Shown in pieces: positions 16,439 to 27,129 of a DNA stretch of 64,000 bases; position 1 is the stretch's first letter; every line of letters begins with the position of its first letter. The notes beneath the pieces were generated by a model. The model ran no database searches. It saw nothing but the letters and a program-made list of their open reading frames with translations, and was not told the origin of the DNA. Source of the stretch: Vibrio ulleungensis (GTDB lineage Bacteria > Pseudomonadota > Gammaproteobacteria > Enterobacterales > Vibrionaceae). A program made the position numbers and the translations under genes. The stretch lies in NCBI RefSeq assembly GCF_016900875.1, contig NZ_JAFEUM010000003.1, positions 186,001 to 250,000 on the forward strand, written 5' to 3'.

Positions 16439-19400
16439 CTAAGTATCGTTTAGGTACTTACTGATATTCACTTCATCCACTTGTTCGCTAGGTAGGAATC
16501 GTTGGGCGTATTTCAAATAAGTGCCACTGGTTAAGAAAAACTGGAACAGCGCCATGTCAAAATGCTCATCCAGAGCCATCTTATACATTATGTCCACTGC
16601 GACACTGATTGGTTTGGCCCTTTTATAAGGGCGGTCTGAAGCGGTAAGCGCTTCAAATATATCCGAGATAACTAAAATACGTTCAGGAATAGACAGCTGA
16701 TCGGCGGTTAGTTTTCGAGGGTAGCCCGTACCTTTGAGTGTTTCGTGGTGGGTAGAAGCATACCGCGGTACACGACTGAGCTCTGGAGGGAAGGGAAGAC
16801 GCTCAAGCATTTTGATACCGCTAATCATGTGTTCGTTGATTTTATAGCGGTCTTCATCGGTGAGCGTGCCTCGGCGGATGGATAAGTTATATATCTCTCC
16901 CAAGTTATATTGATGCTCTGGAACTCGTATATTGATGTTGAGCTTGGGGTCAAACTCACCACCGTGAGTCCGCGGAACAATGTGTTCCGCTTTATCCGCT
17001 AACAGTGACTCTTCACAAGGATAGTCACTTGCGGTATTGCTCATTGCTAACTCTTCGAAAGGCGATAAACCCAGTCGATTGTCAAAGTATCGTGTCCAAG
17101 TTTGAGTCGATAACGTTTTGATTCTTTCAATGTCCTCATCACTCATAAATTCGCCACCGATGTTGGCTTTTGCGACAAAAGCAAAGTCGAGTTGAAGCTG
17201 TCGTTGCTGTTCAGCAAGTTGATCAATGAGAGCTTGTTTTTGATCCAAATCTAAGGTGCCTCGAAGTTGTTTGAGAGTGTTAATTTCTGCGTCACGCCAC
17301 AGCACCTCAAAGCGCATACGGATTTCGTGAATACGATTGTAAATGGTTTCTAATTTACTGCCTTTGTCGATGATGTGTTCAGGTGTGGTGATCTTGCCGC
17401 AGTCGTGTAGCCATGCTGCCATACGAAATTCGCGACGTTCATCATTGTTTTTGAATGCAAAGTCTTTGAAAGGACCAGAGTCTGCCTGTTCCAGCGCTTG
17501 TGACAGCATGATGCCAAGCTCTGGAACACGGTTACAGTGCCCTGCAGTGTATGGCGATTTGTCATCGATGGCTTCGGCGATGACCTTTATGGTGGATTCA
17601 ATAAACTCTTTTTGAGCTAATTCATACTCTCTTATAACATGGGACATTTCGTGGATAGAGCGCGATAACTCCCATACCTCTTTAATTGGGGTATCGATAA
17701 GTTTCACCTCATCGTAGCGGCGCTGTTTGATTTTTTGAGTTTCAATCTGCAGTTGGGTGATTGGAGTGACGATTGGGGTGCCGAATACCCAAGCAAGCGG
17801 TAGTAATAACGTCATCACCCCTACGGTGATGAATATCGACATTATCACTCGTTCTCGCGCCACCGCAGTTATTGCATCAACGGACAAAACCACAGAAAAA
17901 TATTCTTCAAATACTCCGCTTTGGCCGACCACGGTGACATAAAAATAGAACATTTCACCCTCGATCGGCACAACGTGCAACTTGTCGTGCTTAGTCGAGT
18001 CATTTGCTATATCTATTAGTGCTTTATAGGGAACATGCGTAGAAAATGCTGCATTAGAATGTCCTAACTCGGACTCTAACCATTTAAGTTTTAGAGCTTG
18101 TCGTTGCTCGCTACTGATATTGTCTATCGCAAGGTTTATGACGGAAAGCACATCAGCATCTTTAGGTTGCATGACCAGATAAAACTCACTAGGAAAATCG
18201 CTGTTCACGTCTTCGAGTGTTGAGTGCAAAATATAGTCACTATCGAATGCATTGCTTAGAACCTGTTTTAGTATGGCTGAACTGTCGAGTACTCCATCAA
18301 TTTTGCCACTTTTAAGGTCTTGTAGCGCGAGATCGCGGTCTGTATAGGTGACAATGGCGAGCTCACTGTAGTTTTTTTGCAGCTCTGGAATAATTGACCA
18401 CCCTTCAAGCATGCCTATTTTTTTGCCCTTGCCCCACTGTTTTAAATGAGTGACAGAGTATTGTTCGTGGTGGGTGAGCAAGCCAAAGGGCATATCAAAT
18501 AGCGGTTTTGAATAGATGCCAAGACTAGGGTCATATTGCTGTAAGGAGTGCAAAATATCGATAGCACCGACTTTGTAGCTGTCGACTAACTCAGCCCACG
18601 TCCGTCCATTGATGTAATCGAACGTTAAGCCCGTGTCTTGTTGTACAAGGTTGAGTAGATCGATGGCAAAGCCTTTAGGTTGACCAGCCAATGCAAAATC
18701 TATGGGTGCCCAGTCGTTCTGATTTGAAATGGCTAAGTTGCGAGTACTTTGCATCAACTCTTTTTGCTGTGCGCTTAACACTAAGGGCGTGCTTTCTGGG
18801 ATGGTAACCGATGGCTCGATATTTTGATTGGATGCGATGATGTCGCCACTACCATTAAACAGATAGGCTTCTGCTTGATTTCGTTCATCTTGGGTGATGA
18901 TGTTTTCAGAAATGCTCAGTGCTATTGCCGATAAAACAATGTCGACACCGAGCACCACATTGTGTTCTGGAATGGCTTTTGAGTAGGTTTGTCCTGTTAG
19001 TTTTAAATTGTGAAACAGGTAGGGGTCGGTTTTATAGACCCAGTCAGTGGCATCCCTGTTATACCAAGCACGTTGCGTTGGGTAGTAGTTGCTTGCTTCT
19101 TCGACGAGCTCTCGGGTGACAAACTCATCATTCATAAATGCTGTGCGACGAATACGTTCGTTACTGTGTGATGTGTGGGTGATGAGCACCCAGCGATCAA
19201 CGGCCGAAGCACCAATTTCATTTCTTACTAGGCTCGATGCCTCTAAATTAATGAGTTGTAGGAATTCGTCGTCATCGTTACCAATATAGATAGAATATAA
19301 CGTGCTGTTCGCTCTCAATGCTCGTGCAAATGTTTTCGCCAAAGGCAAAATATCCTTGGAGTGATCGAGGTGCTTTTCGGTGATTTCCGCAAACAGATCC

Positions 19401-19642
19401 GTTGTATAACTGGCGTTCCGATCGAGATCACTGATTGTTTGGGTGATAATGGCAGACGCATTCGCATATCGTGATAGCGTGTGTTCTTTAGCGAGTTCTT
19501 TGGTGAAGTAGTATTGTAAGAAGATGGCTAAAGTTGCGGTGAGAATAGTGGCGATCACAAACATACCACCAACAGTGATACGGATGGGAAGCTTGGTTTT
19601 TACGCTAAACTTGAACAAAAGCAACTCCTTTGCTAATGACAA
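16439..19642 (-). CDS. Large membrane sensor with Cache, SBP-like and split HD-GYP domains
   Basis: A 1067-residue protein. A membrane segment (about 23-47) is followed by a long periplasmic part and a second segment (about 597-619), then a HAMP-like linker and an HD-GYP domain, the fold that hydrolyses cyclic di-GMP. The periplasmic part looks like a Cache sensor interrupted by a bacterial extracellular solute-binding (SBP_bac_3-like) module at about 310-520. HDCGK is at 746 and GTGYP at 971. Between the HD half and the rest is an insert of roughly 150 residues (about 765-920). Catalytic motifs look intact, but activity is unproven. Confidence 0.85.
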   Translation of the reverse strand: MSLAKELLLFKFSVKTKLPIRITVGGMFVIATILTATLAIFLQYYFTKELAKEHTLSRYANASAIITQTISDLDRNASYTTDLFAEITEKHLDHSKDILPLAKTFARALRANSTLYSIYIGNDDDEFLQLINLEASSLVRNEIGASAVDRWVLITHTSHSNERIRRTAFMNDEFVTRELVEEASNYYPTQRAWYNRDATDWVYKTDPYLFHNLKLTGQTYSKAIPEHNVVLGVDIVLSAIALSISENIITQDERNQAEAYLFNGSGDIIASNQNIEPSVTIPESTPLVLSAQQKELMQSTRNLAISNQNDWAPIDFALAGQPKGFAIDLLNLVQQDTGLTFDYINGRTWAELVDSYKVGAIDILHSLQQYDPSLGIYSKPLFDMPFGLLTHHEQYSVTHLKQWGKGKKIGMLEGWSIIPELQKNYSELAIVTYTDRDLALQDLKSGKIDGVLDSSAILKQVLSNAFDSDYILHSTLEDVNSDFPSEFYLVMQPKDADVLSVINLAIDNISSEQRQALKLKWLESELGHSNAAFSTHVPYKALIDIANDSTKHDKLHVVPIEGEMFYFYVTVVGQSGVFEEYFSVVLSVDAITAVARERVIMSIFITVGVMTLLLPLAWVFGTPIVTPITQLQIETQKIKQRRYDEVKLIDTPIKEVWELSRSIHEMSHVIREYELAQKEFIESTIKVIAEAIDDKSPYTAGHCNRVPELGIMLSQALEQADSGPFKDFAFKNNDERREFRMAAWLHDCGKITTPEHIIDKGSKLETIYNRIHEIRMRFEVLWRDAEINTLKQLRGTLDLDQKQALIDQLAEQQRQLQLDFAFVAKANIGGEFMSDEDIERIKTLSTQTWTRYFDNRLGLSPFEELAMSNTASDYPCEESLLADKAEHIVPRTHGGEFDPKLNINIRVPEHQYNLGEIYNLSIRRGTLTDEDRYKINEHMISGIKMLERLPFPPELSRVPRYASTHHETLKGTGYPRKLTADQLSIPERILVISDIFEALTASDRPYKRAKPISVAVDIMYKMALDEHFDMALFQFFLTSGTYLKYAQRFLPSEQVDEVNISKYLNDT

Positions 19643-19738
19643 TTTTTCTAAGGGGCACGCTAAAATGTACCGCTATTTGGTGCCTATTTGATCACCATCG
19701 AACCACTTTTATTATCTTAGATTGTAGCCTTCCCAATA

Positions 19739-20461
19739 CTAGCGTTTTGTGAGCCCTTTGCTGTTTAAGTAAGGCAATATATGAGGGCGTGATTCACCCG
19801 CGAGTTTACCCGTCACCTGCGTCGACCATTTACTCTGCTTTTGATTGCTAGAACGAGTGGCATAATATTGCTGCATGGCGCTGTCGTAGGCGTCGATATC
19901 ATTCATATCAAGCGGCTCATACTGGTCTTGATGCACGATGACGTGAGAAGGTAAGCGAGGCTTAACTTCTGGATTTTGATCGGGATGACCCAAACAGAGT
20001 CCAAATAATACGGCAGTATTGCTGGGTAGATTAAGCAGTTCGTCGACTTGTTGAGCACTGTTACGTAGCCCGCCAATATAGACCCCGCCTAATCCCATCG
20101 ACTCGGCAGCGAGGAGACAATTTTGCGCCATAATTCCGCAGTCAACCGCTCCGATAACGGTGAGTTCAGTAAAGTCTGCTTGGACGTCTGGGTTAATAGC
20201 AGCATGGCGCTGGTAGTCGATACAAAATACTAAAAATTCAGCAGCTTGCTCAACATAGGCCTGATTACCAGCATAGCGAGCAAGCGTAGCTCGTTTGCTT
20301 TTATCACTGACACGAATAATGGATACCACTTGTAAAAGGCTCGACGAGGACGCCGCCAATCCGGCGTTAATAATGTGCGATAACTGAGCCTCTTCGATGA
20401 CTTCGTCGGTAAATTTTCGAATTGAGCGGTGATTCAAGATGGTGCTGAGTGTTTGGTTCAT
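19739..20461 (-). CDS. nfsA: NfsA/Frp, NADPH-dependent FMN oxidoreductase-nitroreductase
   Basis: A 240-residue flavoprotein very close to Vibrio harveyi Frp, with the same HRSIRKF start, AASSSSLLQVVSIIRV, FLVFCIDYQRHA, the ESMGLGGVYIGGLRN block and LAGESRPHILPYLNSKGL at the end. It uses NADPH and FMN to reduce flavin, quinones and nitro-compounds, and in luminous vibrios can supply reduced FMN to luciferase. No lux genes are in this window, so a general nitro- or quinone-reductase role is as likely. Single-gene unit. Confidence 0.95.
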   Translation of the reverse strand: MNQTLSTILNHRSIRKFTDEVIEEAQLSHIINAGLAASSSSLLQVVSIIRVSDKSKRATLARYAGNQAYVEQAAEFLVFCIDYQRHAAINPDVQADFTELTVIGAVDCGIMAQNCLLAAESMGLGGVYIGGLRNSAQQVDELLNLPSNTAVLFGLCLGHPDQNPEVKPRLPSHVIVHQDQYEPLDMNDIDAYDSAMQQYYATRSSNQKQSKWSTQVTGKLAGESRPHILPYLNSKGLTKR

Positions 20462-20636
20462 GTGGCCAAGTCCATGTGAGTAAAATTGCTACTCTATTGA
20501 CCATAGTAAATTACCCCCAACAGGTAAACTCGTTATGCAACAAAAGCTTATAGTTTCATGCATATCCGAGCCATTGATCGTGTTTTAACTGCTTCGATGT
20601 TTATGGCTGGAAAATACATTTCCCCAAAATGAACCC

Positions 20637-21482
20637 TTAAAGGGGGGCATCAATAATCAGTGGAGAAAGGACCCATGCGATGTAGGCTACCCATACGATC
20701 AGCAGTACATGCAAAACATCGTTCTCTGAAAACCAAACCCCTTTACTCCACAGTTTTTGGCTAATACCTGCCTTAAAGTAGTATTGGTAGCAGAGCATTG
20801 TCGCAATAAGTCCGAGCCAGGTGCCAAGCAGAGCATAGTTAAGTGAAGTAGGCTGTGTAACGATGTGCCACAAATTAAGTGCAGCCATAAATAGAATCAT
20901 TGGTGTGCACCAATGCACCATGAGCTCGAAGGTGAGCAATGCTTTTTTCGGCTTGAATGCGGCGTACGTGATCATGATGCAGTAAGCAACCGAGACTGCA
21001 ATTGCGACTAATGTTGCCCATCGTTGACCGTGTTCATTGAGTAACGAGTAGGCCACCGCGACCAACATGACATTGACGCTCAATTGTTGGAAGATCATAT
21101 AAATGACTTCCCACCAACTGGTCCAAGCGACCATAGGCCTATCTTGGCATTTAAGTTGATAGCCAAAGGCTTGATAGCTTGTCCCTGCTAGGAGCGCTCC
21201 CACTCCCCACAGTATCAACGAAACCCCCCACAATAGTCGAGAGGTGTGGTTATCAAAAGTGACCAAGAAAAAGAGGCCCAATAGCGTGGTTAGTACACCT
21301 AACAGGTAGACCCAAAAGGTGGAGCTGGGTTGAGTAATGAATAGCTTGTAACGACCAAGCTCATAGCGTTTGCAAGGCTGCACCTGTCGCCACGTTTGCT
21401 CAGTCAATGAGGGATCATCATGCGGAATGCTCTGCAGGCGACCCCAAATCGAGTGCAACTCATTGGGCTTTTGCGGTGACAT
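20637..21482 (-). CDS. Multi-pass membrane protein, unknown function
   Basis: 281 residues with a soluble N-terminal stretch of about 50 residues and seven or so hydrophobic segments (starting near residues 55, 80, 120, 155, 185, 215 and 255). I see no transporter or enzyme signature. A cluster of tryptophans (WTSWWEVIYMIFQQ) lies at the start of one segment. It lies five bases downstream of the oxidoreductase gene at 21488 and is presumably co-transcribed with it. The gene could encode a permease-like or a purely structural membrane protein; I do not assign a role. Confidence 0.6.
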   Translation of the reverse strand: MSPQKPNELHSIWGRLQSIPHDDPSLTEQTWRQVQPCKRYELGRYKLFITQPSSTFWVYLLGVLTTLLGLFFLVTFDNHTSRLLWGVSLILWGVGALLAGTSYQAFGYQLKCQDRPMVAWTSWWEVIYMIFQQLSVNVMLVAVAYSLLNEHGQRWATLVAIAVSVAYCIMITYAAFKPKKALLTFELMVHWCTPMILFMAALNLWHIVTQPTSLNYALLGTWLGLIATMLCYQYYFKAGISQKLWSKGVWFSENDVLHVLLIVWVAYIAWVLSPLIIDAPL

Positions 21483-21487
21483 GGTGC

Positions 21488-22660
21488 CTACTCGTCTGCT
21501 AAGAATTGACGCTGCGCATCGCTAAGTGTTGGAGGTATCAACACAAACTTCCCAATATGCTGTTTTTGAGTAAATTGCTGCTGCGCAGTAACGATATCTT
21601 TAAGTTCGAAGGTTTTAGCCAGAAGAGGCTTAATCTCACCTTTTTCAACGTATGAAATTAGGTTGGGAAATACCGGTTCATCCCATCCCGTACACCCGAT
21701 TAGCGTGAGGTCTTTAAGATAAAAGTCGCGCATGTCTAAGGTAACCATGGGGCCAGCAATGGCTCCTGATGAGGCATATCGACCACCACGTTTTAAAATT
21801 TTGGTCATTTGAGTAAAAGCCTCTCCAGCGACATTATCGATGACCACATCGACGCTTTTCTCGCCCAGTTCTTTTATCAGATCCGCATCTCTTGCAATTA
21901 CACGGTCGGCACCAATGGCATAGACCGCCTCCATTTTGCTTGCGCCTACAACGGCCGTGACGGTCGCGCCACGACGTTTGGCCAGTTGGAGTACGGCCGA
22001 ACCTACACCACCGGATGCCCCCGTAACCAACACGTGGTCGTTGCGACTCACCTTAGCGCGATGCACCATGTTTTCTGCCGTGCCATAAGCACAGGGTAGA
22101 GTGCCAAGTTCAGCATCAGACCAGTCGCAGTCAATATGAAACACCTCAGAGGAGGCCACTTTGACCAATTGAGCAAAAGCACCATCAAAATCGGAAGCCA
22201 TCCAGATATTTTCTAAAGAATCCCAGCCTTTATGCCGAATACTGCAACGCACCAGAACCCGCTCACCAATGCGCTCGTGACTGACATTCGTGCCGACTTT
22301 TACAATACGACCACAGCAATCGGTTCCTTGAATAAAGGGAAAAGGCGTTTGATCGTTCCAACCGCCATCTGCTTCCTGCGCAGCGTTGGCTTTTTCCGCA
22401 TCGTTTTGACCAAGCGCTTCTGTGCCCTGGGTGACTTTTGATGAGTACCAACCCAAACGAGTATTAATTTCAGTGTTGTTTACCCCGGCGGCTAGCACTT
22501 CGATGAGCACGTCATCCTTACCTAGAGCGGGAATGGGGACATCTTGGTAGCTAAGTTGCTCAAAACCTCCATTCGCCAGTGTTACAACGGCCTTCATGGT
22601 AGGCTGGTCGTTTTGAATGGTGAAACGCTGCTTATTACTAAAATCCGATGTGTGGCTCAT
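21488..22660 (-). CDS. MDR-family NAD(P)-dependent alcohol dehydrogenase/quinone oxidoreductase
   Basis: A 390-residue medium-chain dehydrogenase. A GroES-like N-terminal domain (MKAVVTLANGGFEQLSYQD, PALGKDDVLIEVLAAGVNNTE) is followed by a Rossmann domain with VLVTGASGGVGSAVLQLAKRRGA. The four-cysteine structural zinc loop of classical zinc alcohol dehydrogenases is not visible, so the quinone-oxidoreductase side of the family fits better. There is a Cys pair in GTDCCGRI. I choose ATG 22660, which has GGAG five bases upstream, over a GTG 13 codons earlier. Substrate unknown. Confidence 0.8.
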   Translation of the reverse strand: MSHTSDFSNKQRFTIQNDQPTMKAVVTLANGGFEQLSYQDVPIPALGKDDVLIEVLAAGVNNTEINTRLGWYSSKVTQGTEALGQNDAEKANAAQEADGGWNDQTPFPFIQGTDCCGRIVKVGTNVSHERIGERVLVRCSIRHKGWDSLENIWMASDFDGAFAQLVKVASSEVFHIDCDWSDAELGTLPCAYGTAENMVHRAKVSRNDHVLVTGASGGVGSAVLQLAKRRGATVTAVVGASKMEAVYAIGADRVIARDADLIKELGEKSVDVVIDNVAGEAFTQMTKILKRGGRYASSGAIAGPMVTLDMRDFYLKDLTLIGCTGWDEPVFPNLISYVEKGEIKPLLAKTFELKDIVTAQQQFTQKQHIGKFVLIPPTLSDAQRQFLADE

Positions 22661-22855
22661 TGTCGCTCCATGCGATATTAGGCATTCTTGTCGGGACACA
22701 ATTGTTTTGTTTGTGGCCTGTTGGTACTCAAAAGGCTAACACAATCAATGGTAAACAGAAAATCTAGTGATATATCGGCGAGTTTCACGAAGACTCTTTA
22801 TCGAAAAGTACATTTTTTTACTAAGGTAAGGTCGCTGCTTACTGACGCTGGGGAC

Positions 22856-22888
22856 AAAAAAAGCCCCAGCTCTTTCGAGTTGGGGCTT
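22856..22888 (-). terminator. Terminator after pta
   Basis: On the minus strand, AAGCCCCAACTC, a four-base loop and GAGCTGGGGCTT (one G-T pair) followed by seven T, 20 bases past the pta stop. Confidence 0.88.
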
Positions 22889-22907
22889 CAATCAGTTTCT
22901 GAGGCGA

Positions 22908-25052
22908 TTAGGCGTCAGCTTGGCTCGCTTGAATTGCTGTCAATGCGATGGTGTAGACGATGTCGTCAACCAATGCACCACGTGACAAATCGTTCACCGG
23001 CTTACGCATGCCCTGAAGCATAGGACCGATAGAGACAAGGTCTGCAGAACGCTGAACCGCTTTGTATGTCGTGTTACCTGTGTTTAGGTCTGGGAATACA
23101 AATACAGTCGCTTTACCCGCTACTGGAGAGTTTGGCGCTTTAGATGCTGCCACATTTTCCATGATTGCCGCATCGTATTGAAGTGGGCCGTCAATCACAA
23201 GATCAGGACGTTTCTCTTGAGCGATCTTAGTTGCTTCACGCACTTTATCTACGTCTGCACCTTTACCCGATTCACCGGTCGAGTACGAAATCATTGCAAC
23301 GCGAGGGTCGATACCAAATGCCGCTGCAGATTCTGCAGATTGAATCGCGATTTCTGCAAGTTGCTCTGCGTTTGGATCTGGGTTGATTGCACAGTCACCG
23401 TATACCAATACTTGATCAGGCAAAAGCATGAAGAAGATTGACGAAACGATAGACGTGTTAGGTGCTGTTTTGATGATTTGGAACGGAGGCACGATAGTAT
23501 TTGCTGTGGTGTGAACCGCACCAGATACCAGACCGTCAACTTCGTTGTTCTCAAGCATCATCGTACCTAAGTACACTGAGTCTTCAAGTTTTTCACGGGC
23601 AACAACTTCCGTCATGCCTTTTTTACCGCGAAGCTCAACAAGACGTGGTACGTAGTTTTCACGTACGTTGTTCGAATCGATGATTTCAACGCCTGCGCCT
23701 AGCTCAACACCTTGTTGCGCTGCAACACGACGAATCTCGTCTGGGTTACCCAGAAGGACACAGTTTGCGATACCGCGCTCAGCACAGATAGCCGCAGCTT
23801 TAACAGTACGTGGCTCTTCACCTTCTGGAAGAACAATACGTTTAGCCGCTTTACGAGCAAGTTCTGTTAACTGGTAACGGAACGCTGGTGGGCTTAGACG
23901 ACGAGTACCTTGAGTACCTTCAGATAGAGAGTCGATCCATGGGCCGTCGATGTGGCTCGCTACGTGATCGTTGATGTATTCGATACGCTCTTTATCGTCT
24001 GCAGGTACTTCTAGAGTGAAGCTCTGCAGGTTAAGCGATGTTTGCCAAGTGTTACCTTGTGCTTTAATCACAGGTAGGCCTGTATCGAACGCACGTTGGC
24101 AAAGGTCTTGGATCTCTTTTGGTAGGTCATAGCCGCCAGTAAGCAGCATTGCACCAATTTCAACACCGTTCATTGCAGATAGGGCTGCCGCGATGATGAC
24201 GTCTGGACGGTCTGCCGAGGTTACTAGCAGTGATCCAGGCTTAAAGTGCTCAACCATGTGCGGTACAGAGCGCGCACAGAAAGTGATGCTCTTGATACGA
24301 CGAGTGTGGATTTCACCTTCGTTAACCACTTCTGCGTTAAGGTGTTTCGCCATATCGATAGCACGAGTAGCAATAAGCTCGATGCTCCAAGGCACACAAC
24401 CTAGAACGCGGATTGGGCTAGAGTTGAAGATTTGCATTACTTCAAGGTTAGCTTGCTGAGCAGCTGCACCATCGTCAAATACTTCAGAAAGATCAGGGCG
24501 AGTACGACCATCATCATCCACTGGTGCATTCAGTTTATTGATGATTACACCGCTGATGTTTTTGTTTTTGGTGCCACCGTAGTTTGAGCACGCAATTTCG
24601 ATGCGCTCTTTAAGCTGTGACGGATTGTCGGTGCCTGGAGTCGCAACAAAGACGATCTCTGCGCCTAGAGTTTGCGCCACTTCGCGGTTAACCTGGTTCG
24701 CAAATGGGTGCTTGCGAGTCGGTACCAAACCTTCAATAAGAGTCACTTCTGAGTTTTTGCTCACGCGAGAGTAGTTTTCTACGATGCTTTCTAGCAATAC
24801 GTCGGTTTTCTCTGAGCTGATCAGTGACTCAGCTTCGCTCATCTTCATTGGCTCTGCCACTGTGATGTCGCTGCTGTTTGTCAGAATAGTGGTGCTTAGA
24901 TCAGGCTGGTCGCTGCCAGAACGTGGCTGCGCGATAGGCTTGAAGAAAGAAACGTTAACACCTTTACGCTCCATTGCGCGGAGCACACCCAGACTAACGC
25001 TAGTTAGACCAACACCAGCACTAATTGGGATAAGCATGATTGTACGGGACAT
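22908..25052 (-). CDS. pta: Pta, phosphate acetyltransferase
   Basis: A 714-residue long-form Pta. The N-terminal P-loop-like (BioD-type) domain begins [20 protein letters not shown], a DRTGG domain lies in the middle ([20 protein letters not shown]), and the C-terminal catalytic domain starts near residue 390, with [18 protein letters not shown] and [14 protein letters not shown]. It interconverts acetyl-CoA and acetyl phosphate. It is read after ackA, 105 bases downstream, with a terminator in the gap, so both joint and separate transcription are possible. Very regular codon use suggests high expression. Confidence 0.96.
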   Translation of the reverse strand: MSRTIMLIPISAGVGLTSVSLGVLRAMERKGVNVSFFKPIAQPRSGSDQPDLSTTILTNSSDITVAEPMKMSEAESLISSEKTDVLLESIVENYSRVSKNSEVTLIEGLVPTRKHPFANQVNREVAQTLGAEIVFVATPGTDNPSQLKERIEIACSNYGGTKNKNISGVIINKLNAPVDDDGRTRPDLSEVFDDGAAAQQANLEVMQIFNSSPIRVLGCVPWSIELIATRAIDMAKHLNAEVVNEGEIHTRRIKSITFCARSVPHMVEHFKPGSLLVTSADRPDVIIAAALSAMNGVEIGAMLLTGGYDLPKEIQDLCQRAFDTGLPVIKAQGNTWQTSLNLQSFTLEVPADDKERIEYINDHVASHIDGPWIDSLSEGTQGTRRLSPPAFRYQLTELARKAAKRIVLPEGEEPRTVKAAAICAERGIANCVLLGNPDEIRRVAAQQGVELGAGVEIIDSNNVRENYVPRLVELRGKKGMTEVVAREKLEDSVYLGTMMLENNEVDGLVSGAVHTTANTIVPPFQIIKTAPNTSIVSSIFFMLLPDQVLVYGDCAINPDPNAEQLAEIAIQSAESAAAFGIDPRVAMISYSTGESGKGADVDKVREATKIAQEKRPDLVIDGPLQYDAAIMENVAASKAPNSPVAGKATVFVFPDLNTGNTTYKAVQRSADLVSIGPMLQGMRKPVNDLSRGALVDDIVYTIALTAIQASQADA

Positions 25053-25121
25053 TCGTTAAGAACCTCTGTCTTTATAATTAGATCGTCAACGCGCACACGA
25101 GGGGGCGAATGGCGCTGAATC

Positions 25122-25147
25122 AAAAAAAGGCTGACCGATGGTCAGCC
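25122..25147 (-). terminator. Terminator between ackA and pta
   Basis: On the minus strand GGCTGACC, a three-base loop, GGTCAGCC, then seven T, just after the ackA stop. It would reduce pta transcription from the ackA promoter and suggests a separate pta promoter in the remaining 70 bases. Confidence 0.88.
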
Positions 25148-25157
25148 TAATACAGTA

Positions 25158-26354
25158 TTACAGGCTTGCGAGACGCGCAGTGTCTTCAGCAATCACCAAC
25201 TCTTCGTTGGTTGAAATAACCAACGCTGGGATACGGCTGTCAGACGAAGTGATTTTACCTTCTCCACCAAAGCGTGCTTTAAGGTTTGCTTCACCATCAA
25301 CTTCGATGCCAAATACACCTAGACGGTTAAGAACCATTTCACGGATTGGAGCAGAGTTTTCACCGATACCACCAGTGAATACGATAGCGTCTAGACGGCC
25401 GTCTAGAGTCGCTGTGTAACCTGCAACGTACTTCGCTAGGCGGTGGCAGAATACGTCCATCGCGCGAGTCGCTTCTTCTTTGTCGCCGTAGTTGTCTTCA
25501 ACAAAACGACAGTCAGACGTCACTTCAGTTAGACCTTGTAGGCCAGACTCTTTAGTTAGCATCGTGTTGATTTGTTCAACAGAGTAACCCAGTGCGTCGT
25601 GCAGGTGGAAGATGATTGCAGGGTCGATGTCACCACAACGAGTACCCATAACAAGACCTTCTAGAGGTGTTAGACCCATTGAGGTGTCAACAGACTGGCC
25701 ATTTTTGATTGCACATACAGATGCGCCGTTACCAAGGTGGCAGTTAATGATGTTAACTTGGTCTGCTGGCTTGCCAAGTTGCTCAGCAACTTCACGAGCA
25801 ATAAATAGGTGAGATGTACCGTGCATGCCGTAGCGACGGATTCCGTGCTCTTTGTATAGGTTGTATGGAAGCGCGTATAGGTACGCTTCTTGTGGCATAG
25901 TTTGGTGGAATGCGGTATCGAATACTGCAGACATTGGCAAACTTGGGAATGCTTTTTGAGCCGCTTTAATGCCGATGATTGCAGCAGGGTTGTGAAGAGG
26001 GGCTAGAGTTGCACAGTCTTCGATACCACGTACTACTTCGTCATCGATAAGCACAGAACTAGTGAATTTTTCTCCACCGTGTACAACACGGTGACCAATA
26101 GCTTTAAGTTGATCGGCAAGCTCTGGCTTAGAGGCTAGGATGGTTTCAACGATGAATGATAGTGCTTCATCGTGTGCGGCACCTTCACCTAGTTGTGCTT
26201 CGTGTTTACCATCAAGTTTCCACTTGATGCGAGCTTCTGGAAGGTGAAGACATTCAGCAAGACCGGTTAGGTGCTCGTTGCCGTTGTCCGCGTCTACGAT
26301 TGCGAATTTAAGAGAAGAACTACCACAGTTTAAAACTAAGACTAGCTTTGACAT
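25158..26354 (-). CDS. ackA: AckA, acetate kinase
   Basis: A 398-residue ASKHA-fold kinase. It begins [19 protein letters not shown] with the N-terminal phosphate loop and carries [49 protein letters not shown] and [10 protein letters not shown]. It converts acetyl phosphate and ADP to acetate and ATP, in the overflow pathway with Pta. It is divergent from yfbV, the usual enterobacterial and Vibrio arrangement. Confidence 0.97.
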   Translation of the reverse strand: MSKLVLVLNCGSSSLKFAIVDADNGNEHLTGLAECLHLPEARIKWKLDGKHEAQLGEGAAHDEALSFIVETILASKPELADQLKAIGHRVVHGGEKFTSSVLIDDEVVRGIEDCATLAPLHNPAAIIGIKAAQKAFPSLPMSAVFDTAFHQTMPQEAYLYALPYNLYKEHGIRRYGMHGTSHLFIAREVAEQLGKPADQVNIINCHLGNGASVCAIKNGQSVDTSMGLTPLEGLVMGTRCGDIDPAIIFHLHDALGYSVEQINTMLTKESGLQGLTEVTSDCRFVEDNYGDKEEATRAMDVFCHRLAKYVAGYTATLDGRLDAIVFTGGIGENSAPIREMVLNRLGVFGIEVDGEANLKARFGGEGKITSSDSRIPALVISTNEELVIAEDTARLASL

Positions 26355-26676
26355 TTAGTGCATACCTATTAATGGCTGATTTTCATCAGTAGGATTAAAT
26401 AATCAAAAGAATAGTCGATCCATTAAAAATCACACTATTCTCGTATAAAAATTGATCACTTCCGTTTGTGAACGCGTACGTTGACTAAAACACTACACGT
26501 TCGATCCTTGCAATCAGGGTTCAATTGCGCCTAAAGTGTAGGTAAGCGTAATGAAAATGATCGGCCTAACGTACTGGCATTGTGTAAATATAACAAAATT
26601 AATTGAAGCTTTGTTAACTTTGGTCAATTTTTTACGCGTTTATTTTAGTTTTTAAAATTTTTTTAGTGAGGCATCC
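26355..26676. promoter_or_regulatory. Divergent promoter region of ackA and yfbV
   Basis: 322 A/T-rich bases without a credible gene. It must hold the promoters of both flanking genes. The 80 bases before yfbV are very A/T-rich with several T tracts. I see TTGATCACTT near 26453 as a possible half-site for an FNR- or CRP-type regulator, but no complete operator. Confidence 0.5.
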
Positions 26677-27129
26677 ATGAGTCAACAAGTCGGATTGTTC
26701 CATTGCTTAAAAGATGGGCAAAAATATATGGATACTTGGCCGATGCGCAAAGAGCTGAGCCCACTGTTTCCAGAGCAGCGTATCATTAAAGCCACTAAAT
26801 TCGCTGTTAAGGTGATGCCTGCCGTTGCTGCGATCAGTGTTTTGACGCAGATGGCGTTTCAAAATGCAAACGCTTTGCCCCAAGCGATTGTAGTGGCCTT
26901 ATTTGCGATTAGTTTGCCATTGCAGGGGATGTGGTGGTTAGGTCATCGCTCTCACAGTGTACTACCTCCAGCACTCGCGGGTTGGTATCGAGAGTTGCAC
27001 GCCAAAATTGCCGAGACGGGCGTCGCGTTGGAGCCTGCAAAGAGTAAACCCCGCTATAAAGAGTTAGCACAAATACTCAATCGAGCATTTAAGCAGCTCG
27101 ACCGCTCTTCACTAGAGCGTTGGTTCTAA
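26677..27129 (+). CDS. yfbV: YfbV (UPF0208) membrane protein
   Basis: A 150-residue protein with two membrane segments (about residues 48-66 and 70-88) flanked by soluble ends. The start ([21 protein letters not shown]) and [13 protein letters not shown] are typical of the UPF0208/YfbV family. In E. coli YfbV limits MatP-organised Ter macrodomain structure; the same role here is inferred from homology. GAGG lies shortly before the ATG. A terminator follows. Confidence 0.93.
   Translation: MSQQVGLFHCLKDGQKYMDTWPMRKELSPLFPEQRIIKATKFAVKVMPAVAAISVLTQMAFQNANALPQAIVVALFAISLPLQGMWWLGHRSHSVLPPALAGWYRELHAKIAETGVALEPAKSKPRYKELAQILNRAFKQLDRSSLERWF

Noticed and set aside
26453..26480. Possible FNR or CRP operator upstream of ackA
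   Set aside because: Only one half-site (TTGATCACTT) is good; the partner half is too far from consensus.
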